From positions 25,142-89,141 of the forward strand of contig JAHWKR010000006.1 in the NCBI GenBank assembly GCA_019347805.1: 64,000 nucleotides of DNA, read 5' to 3'. Below, in pieces: positions 60,269 through 64,000 of this stretch. Under the pieces are notes generated by a model. It was given only the letters and a program-made list of their open reading frames with translations. It ran no database searches and was not told the origin of the DNA. How positions within the stretch are numbered: the stretch's first letter is position 1; each line of letters opens with the position of its first letter. The translations under genes were made by a program, and so were the position numbers. The stretch comes from Methanobacteriota archaeon. GTDB taxonomy: Archaea; Thermoplasmatota; E2; JACPAO01; JAHWKR01.

Positions 60269-62179
60269 GTGCCCCCTGTGAACGTCCGTGCTCCCTTCAT
60301 GGTCCTCCTGCTCCTCGCCGTCACCCTGGCCGGTTGCCTTGCGGACGACGATACCGTCCGGCCGCCCGCCGCAGACACGTCCATCCCGTTCCTGGACCAC
60401 CTGGCGGAGGTGCAGGACTTCGACCTGGAGCTCGTCGAGGAGGCGTTCCTCCTGGCGGGTGAGGGGGTGCAGCTCCATGCGCGCATCGTCAAGCCGGCGG
60501 GCGAGGGGCCGTTCCCGGTCATCGCACAGTTCACACCCTACACGGCACCGGGGAAGAACGCCGAGCTCAGGACCCTCATCGAACCGCCGGCCGACCTGGT
60601 CGGCTACACGCAGGGCCAGTTCAGCGAGGACTACTTCGCCTGGCAGTTCGTCCGCCGCGGCTACGCGTTCGCCTTCGGCGACGTGCGCGGCACCGGTGAT
60701 TCTTCGGGCTGTCTCGACCTGCGCGGCGCGCTCGACATCGCCGACCTCTACAAGTTCACCGGATGGCTCGGGACCCAGTCCTGGTCGAACGGCAACGTCG
60801 GCTTCATCGGCGGCTCCTATCCCGGTTCGACGGCGCACATGGCGGCCATCGCCGGCAATCCGCATCTCAAGGCGGTCGTCCCCATCGTCGCCTCCACCAG
60901 TTTCTATCATTATCACCACAACGACGGCGTGCCGTACTCGGGCCAGCATTCGCTCGGCGGCACCAACACGGGCTACACCACGAACGCCATCATGCCGACG
61001 GTGAACCCGCAACACGCCAACTATGGTTCGCGCTACGTCGAGGAGGGTACTCAGTGCCCGTACAAGGAGAACATGCTCGACCACGGTGGCCTCGACCAGA
61101 CGGGCGACTACTACGAGTGGTGGCAGGAGCGCAACCTGCGCCCGCTCGTCCCGAAGATCAAGGTGCCGGTCCTGATGGCACAGGGTCTTGCCGACTGGAA
61201 CGTCAAGCCGGACCACATCGCCACCTGGTACAACGACCTCGAGGCACCGAAGACGCTCATCGCAGGCCAGTGGGGCCACGCCTATCCGGCGTCGAAGAGC
61301 GACGATTGCGACGGCTACGACATCGCCACGCGCTGCGACCCCGCGGTGCCCTACGGTGATTGGTGGAACTATGTCTCGGTCTTCTTCGACACGCACCTGA
61401 AGGGCATCGAGACGGCCATGTTCGAGACCGACGTGGCGTGGGTGCAGGCCGACGACGGCACCTGGCACCGCTCCGTCGACTGGCCGCTCCTGGAGGAAGA
61501 ACGCGACGAGATCGTGCTCCATCTCACACACGACGGCCGGCTCTCCGAGACGGCCACCACGCAGGCCGCCGAGCGCCCGTGGAACGCCTGTCCGCGCGAC
61601 CGCGAGACCTATGGCCAATGGGCGCTGCGCACGCTCTCCGACAACACCCAGGGCGGCTGCAGCGGCACCCTCGAACTGGTGTTCGAATCGGAGCCGTTCA
61701 CTGAGACCACCTATCTGAGCGGTGTGCCGCTCCTGGACCTCACGCTCAAGTCGTCGGCATCGTTCACGCACCTCGTCTGGCGCATGGACCTCGTCCACGC
61801 CAACGGGACCCGGATCGAGGTCGAGGTCGACACCGCCGACGACGGCTCGTCCGTCTATCATCATCCGGGCCAGCGCGAGAACTACGGCTACCTGAACCCG
61901 ACCTATCGCGAGGGTCTCGACCAGCCCAAGGACGTGCCGGTCGACCAGCCCTACACCGCCACCATCGACGGCTATCCGCAGGAGGACGTCATCGAGGCGG
62001 GTTGGAAGGTGCGGCTCACCGTGCGCAGCCATGACGACCGCCGCACCATCGAGGCGTTCGAAGAAGGCGTCAACACGCTGCTCGTCGACCCGGCGAACGT
62101 CAACACCTTGACGCTTCCCGTGCGCCCCGCGGACCTGCAGGGCGTACGATTACCGGAGCCGGTCGAAGCGTCCGCATAG
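60269..62179 (+). CDS. CocE/NonD-type hydrolase lipoprotein
   Basis: 636 residues from a GTG 28 nt after a GTAAAA box. Lipid-anchor Cys23 in TLAGC. An alpha/beta hydrolase of the X-Pro dipeptidyl-peptidase (S15)/CocE type: nucleophile Ser in GFIGGSYPGS (near 186), Asp in GLADWNVKPDH (near 308) and His in GQWGHAYP (near 336), then a jelly-roll C-terminal domain. Acts outside the cell on esters or peptides. The next lipoprotein hydrolase (63085) is a close paralogue. Confidence 0.9.
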   Translation: MPPVNVRAPFMVLLLLAVTLAGCLADDDTVRPPAADTSIPFLDHLAEVQDFDLELVEEAFLLAGEGVQLHARIVKPAGEGPFPVIAQFTPYTAPGKNAELRTLIEPPADLVGYTQGQFSEDYFAWQFVRRGYAFAFGDVRGTGDSSGCLDLRGALDIADLYKFTGWLGTQSWSNGNVGFIGGSYPGSTAHMAAIAGNPHLKAVVPIVASTSFYHYHHNDGVPYSGQHSLGGTNTGYTTNAIMPTVNPQHANYGSRYVEEGTQCPYKENMLDHGGLDQTGDYYEWWQERNLRPLVPKIKVPVLMAQGLADWNVKPDHIATWYNDLEAPKTLIAGQWGHAYPASKSDDCDGYDIATRCDPAVPYGDWWNYVSVFFDTHLKGIETAMFETDVAWVQADDGTWHRSVDWPLLEEERDEIVLHLTHDGRLSETATTQAAERPWNACPRDRETYGQWALRTLSDNTQGGCSGTLELVFESEPFTETTYLSGVPLLDLTLKSSASFTHLVWRMDLVHANGTRIEVEVDTADDGSSVYHHPGQRENYGYLNPTYREGLDQPKDVPVDQPYTATIDGYPQEDVIEAGWKVRLTVRSHDDRRTIEAFEEGVNTLLVDPANVNTLTLPVRPADLQGVRLPEPVEASA

Positions 62180-62248
62180 TGGACGCGCTGACCGGTCATC
62201 GCGTACATCCTTGGTGACCTCCTGCGGCATCGGCCGTCGGGCAAGACG

Positions 62249-62254
62249 CTTAAG
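62249..62254 (+). promoter_or_regulatory. CTTAAG TATA-like box for the receiver-domain gene
   Basis: CTTAAG is centred about 28 nt before the GTG at 62279, the same layout as at 54581 and 59395. Confidence 0.5.
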
Positions 62255-62278
62255 GGACGGTGCGGAGAAAGAGGGACC

Positions 62279-63001
62279 GTGTCCGAGCCAGGCACCGGAA
62301 CGGATCCGTCGCCACAGGAGCAGGGTGAAGCGGAAGCGCCGGCCACGGTGCTCGTCGTCGAGCGCGACCCGCATCTCATGAAGAGCCTGCTCCTTCTCCT
62401 TGACCGGTTCGGCTACCAGACGGTCGCGGTCGAGGACCCGATCGAGTTGCGCGACGTCATCCTGGCGGAGCATCCGGACATCATCCTGATGGACCTCGAC
62501 CTCGAGGGCTACAGTCTGCCAGGGCTTTTGGCGGCGGTGCGTTCCGAGGCCGAGACCGACATCATCCCGCTCGTCTTCGTCGACGGCGGTACCGACCTGC
62601 CGCGCATGGCGTCACGCCACAATGCGCAGGGTTGGCTCGAGAAGCCGTTCCGGCCCGAGGAATTGGAGCATGTGCTCTACGAGGTGCTGCATGGGCGCCC
62701 CTATCGTCCGAGCGCCTTGCGGCAGGCCGAGGGGAAGGTCGACGTTCTCTTCCGGCATGTCTGGGACGAGGTCTCCGCCATCGCGAACACGGTCGAGGCG
62801 TTGCGTCGCACCGAAGGGTTGCCGGCGGAGGCCGACGAGGCGACCGCGGACCTGGAGGCGCTGCTCTTCCGGCTCGAGGCGACCCTTGGCCGTCTGCGCG
62901 GACAGCTCAAGACGGTGGTGCGCACCTCGTCGGGTGTCGAGGCGCCCGAAGTGCCACCCTCGCCACGGGAGGCGCGCGCCGAGCCGCAACGCGGCCGTTG
63001 A
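62279..63001 (+). CDS. Atypical receiver-domain protein
   Basis: 240 residues. The REC fold spans residues 22-140: VLVVERDPHL, phosphorylation-site Asp in IILMDLDLEG and the conserved Lys in GWLEKPFRPEEL. The acid pocket is E-R-D instead of D-D/E-D, and the switch Thr/Ser strand reads LVFVDGG, so phosphorylation signalling may be altered. The C-terminal 100 residues are helical (VLFRHVWDEVSAIANTVEAL) without a DNA-binding domain. It may pass signals to another protein. Confidence 0.8.
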   Translation: MSEPGTGTDPSPQEQGEAEAPATVLVVERDPHLMKSLLLLLDRFGYQTVAVEDPIELRDVILAEHPDIILMDLDLEGYSLPGLLAAVRSEAETDIIPLVFVDGGTDLPRMASRHNAQGWLEKPFRPEELEHVLYEVLHGRPYRPSALRQAEGKVDVLFRHVWDEVSAIANTVEALRRTEGLPAEADEATADLEALLFRLEATLGRLRGQLKTVVRTSSGVEAPEVPPSPREARAEPQRGR

Positions 63002-63084
63002 CCCTGGTTCGGCAGGCCATTGACACTCTTTCTACAGCACGGCTTGCACAAACGCTTTCACCCCCCCTCCCCACTTCCGCCTCG

Positions 63085-64000
63085 GTGTCCCCCCTGCGTC
63101 CCCTTCCGCTCCTTGTCGTCCTCCTGTTCGTGGCCGTCCCGATCTCCGGTTGCCTCTCCGACGCACCGGCCCCGAGGAGCCCCGCGCCGGTCCTGGACGA
63201 AGACCCTGTTCCGGTCCTCGACTACGTCCCTGAGGCGCCCGACCTGTCGCTTCGGCTGGTCCAGGAATCGACCATCCTCCCCGGCGACGGTGTCACCATC
63301 CACGGCCGCACCGTCCGCCCCGCAGGGGAAGGGCCGTATCCGGTCATCATCCAGTTCACGCCCTACACGGCACCGGGCCGCAACGCCGACTTGAACAACA
63401 TCATCGAGCCGAACGTGCATGACACCACCGGTGCCCCGCTCGACCTCGATGGCAGTTACGTCAAGCAGTTCGTCCGCCGCGGCTACGCCTTCGTCTTCGC
63501 CGATGTGCGCGGGACCGGCGATTCGTCGGGCTGTCTCGACCTGCGCGGCTCCAAAGACATCGCCGACCAGTACCACCTCATCGAGCACTACGCCACGCAG
63601 AGCTGGTCGAACGGCAAGGTCGGGTTCATCGGTGCCTCCTATCCCGGGTCGACAAGCCACATGGCCGCCCTCGCGGGCAATCCGCATCTGGCCGCGGTCG
63701 TGCCGGTCGTCGCCTCCACCAGCTTCTATCATTATCACCACAACGACGGCGTCCCCTACAACGGCAACCATGCGCTCGGCGGCACCAATTCGGCCTACAC
63801 CGCGTTCGCCACCGCCCCCACCGTCAACCCGCAGGAACCGAACTATATCGCGCGCCACATCGAGGAGGCGGAGTGTCCGCACTTCGAGAACATGGTCGAG
63901 CATGGCGGCATGGACCAGACGGGCGCCTACTATGATTGGTGGCAGGACCGCAACCTGCGCACCCTGGTCGACCGCGTCGAGGTCCCCGTGCTGATGGCCC
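63085..64000 (+). CDS. CocE/NonD-type hydrolase lipoprotein, second copy (cut by window end)
   Basis: About 305 codons visible from a GTG at 63085; the gene runs off the window. Lipobox PISGC, then the same domain as the gene at 60269: FVRRGYAFVFADVRGTGDSS, nucleophile Ser in GFIGASYPGS and FYHYHHNDGVPYNG. The likely duplicate is separated from the first copy by the receiver-domain gene. The Asp and His of the triad lie beyond the edge. Confidence 0.88.
   Translation, partial: MSPLRPLPLLVVLLFVAVPISGCLSDAPAPRSPAPVLDEDPVPVLDYVPEAPDLSLRLVQESTILPGDGVTIHGRTVRPAGEGPYPVIIQFTPYTAPGRNADLNNIIEPNVHDTTGAPLDLDGSYVKQFVRRGYAFVFADVRGTGDSSGCLDLRGSKDIADQYHLIEHYATQSWSNGKVGFIGASYPGSTSHMAALAGNPHLAAVVPVVASTSFYHYHHNDGVPYNGNHALGGTNSAYTAFATAPTVNPQEPNYIARHIEEAECPHFENMVEHGGMDQTGAYYDWWQDRNLRTLVDRVEVPVLMA

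Overview
The window comes from an archaeon. The main evidence is a near-complete set of genes for isoprenoid ether lipids: HMG-CoA synthase, an archaeal-type thiolase and its DUF35 partner, a mevalonate-phosphate decarboxylase-like GHMP protein, GGPP synthase, geranylgeranylglyceryl phosphate synthase, a UbiA prenyltransferase and two geranylgeranyl-reductase-family flavoproteins. Promoters agree: TATA-like boxes sit about 25-30 nt upstream of many start codons, often GTG or TTG, so many first genes are probably read from leaderless mRNAs. Genes inside operons instead overlap (ATGA/GTGA) or have a GGAGG-type ribosome site. The DNA is GC-rich. The many large secreted or lipoprotein-like proteins, and two proteins with a PGF-CTERM-like C-terminal anchor, fit an uncultured heterotrophic euryarchaeon. 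Thermoplasmatota is my best guess, but it is inference.

Layout. Positions 1-11 kb hold the end of an MFS permease, several secreted proteins (a four-module His-rich protein, a seven-bladed FG-GAP propeller fused to thrombospondin type 3 repeats, and a membrane-anchored S8 protease), an ArsR regulator beside a truncated SRPBCC gene, and a CaCA cation exchanger between two SRPBCC paralogues. Positions 11-18 kb hold a Rieske protein divergent from a complete suf operon (sufB-C-D-S-U-T). Positions 18-30 kb hold two paralogous secreted metzincin-like proteases on either side of an AT-richer island (about 23.3-27.4 kb) with a DUF4365 nuclease-like protein, a PD-(D/E)XK-like endonuclease and a DNA methyltransferase.

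Positions 30-44 kb hold small enzymes and regulators (MarR plus methyltransferase, YdeI, ABM, a second IscU-like scaffold, alcohol dehydrogenase, rhodanese), several lipoproteins, an O-methyltransferase, a geranylgeranyl-reductase-family protein and a VapBC-like toxin-antitoxin pair. Positions 44-60 kb are the lipid region: a MetF-like gene; the HMGS-thiolase-DUF35 operon; the mevalonate-phosphate decarboxylase; a large GxD-repeat secreted protein; GGGP synthase; a GGPP synthase-UbiA pair; a DrrAB-type ABC exporter; VOC and LysE genes; and the main geranylgeranyl reductase. Positions 60-64 kb hold a second toxin-antitoxin pair, two tandem CocE/NonD-type lipoprotein hydrolases (the second cut by the window end) and an atypical receiver-domain protein.

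How it fits together: secreted proteases and hydrolases could feed uptake of peptides and esters; the suf operon supplies Fe-S clusters; the 44-60 kb genes make archaeal membrane lipids from acetyl-CoA. Five regulators or antitoxins each have an inverted-repeat candidate operator at their own promoter. No rRNA, tRNA, CRISPR array, insertion sequence or replication origin was seen.
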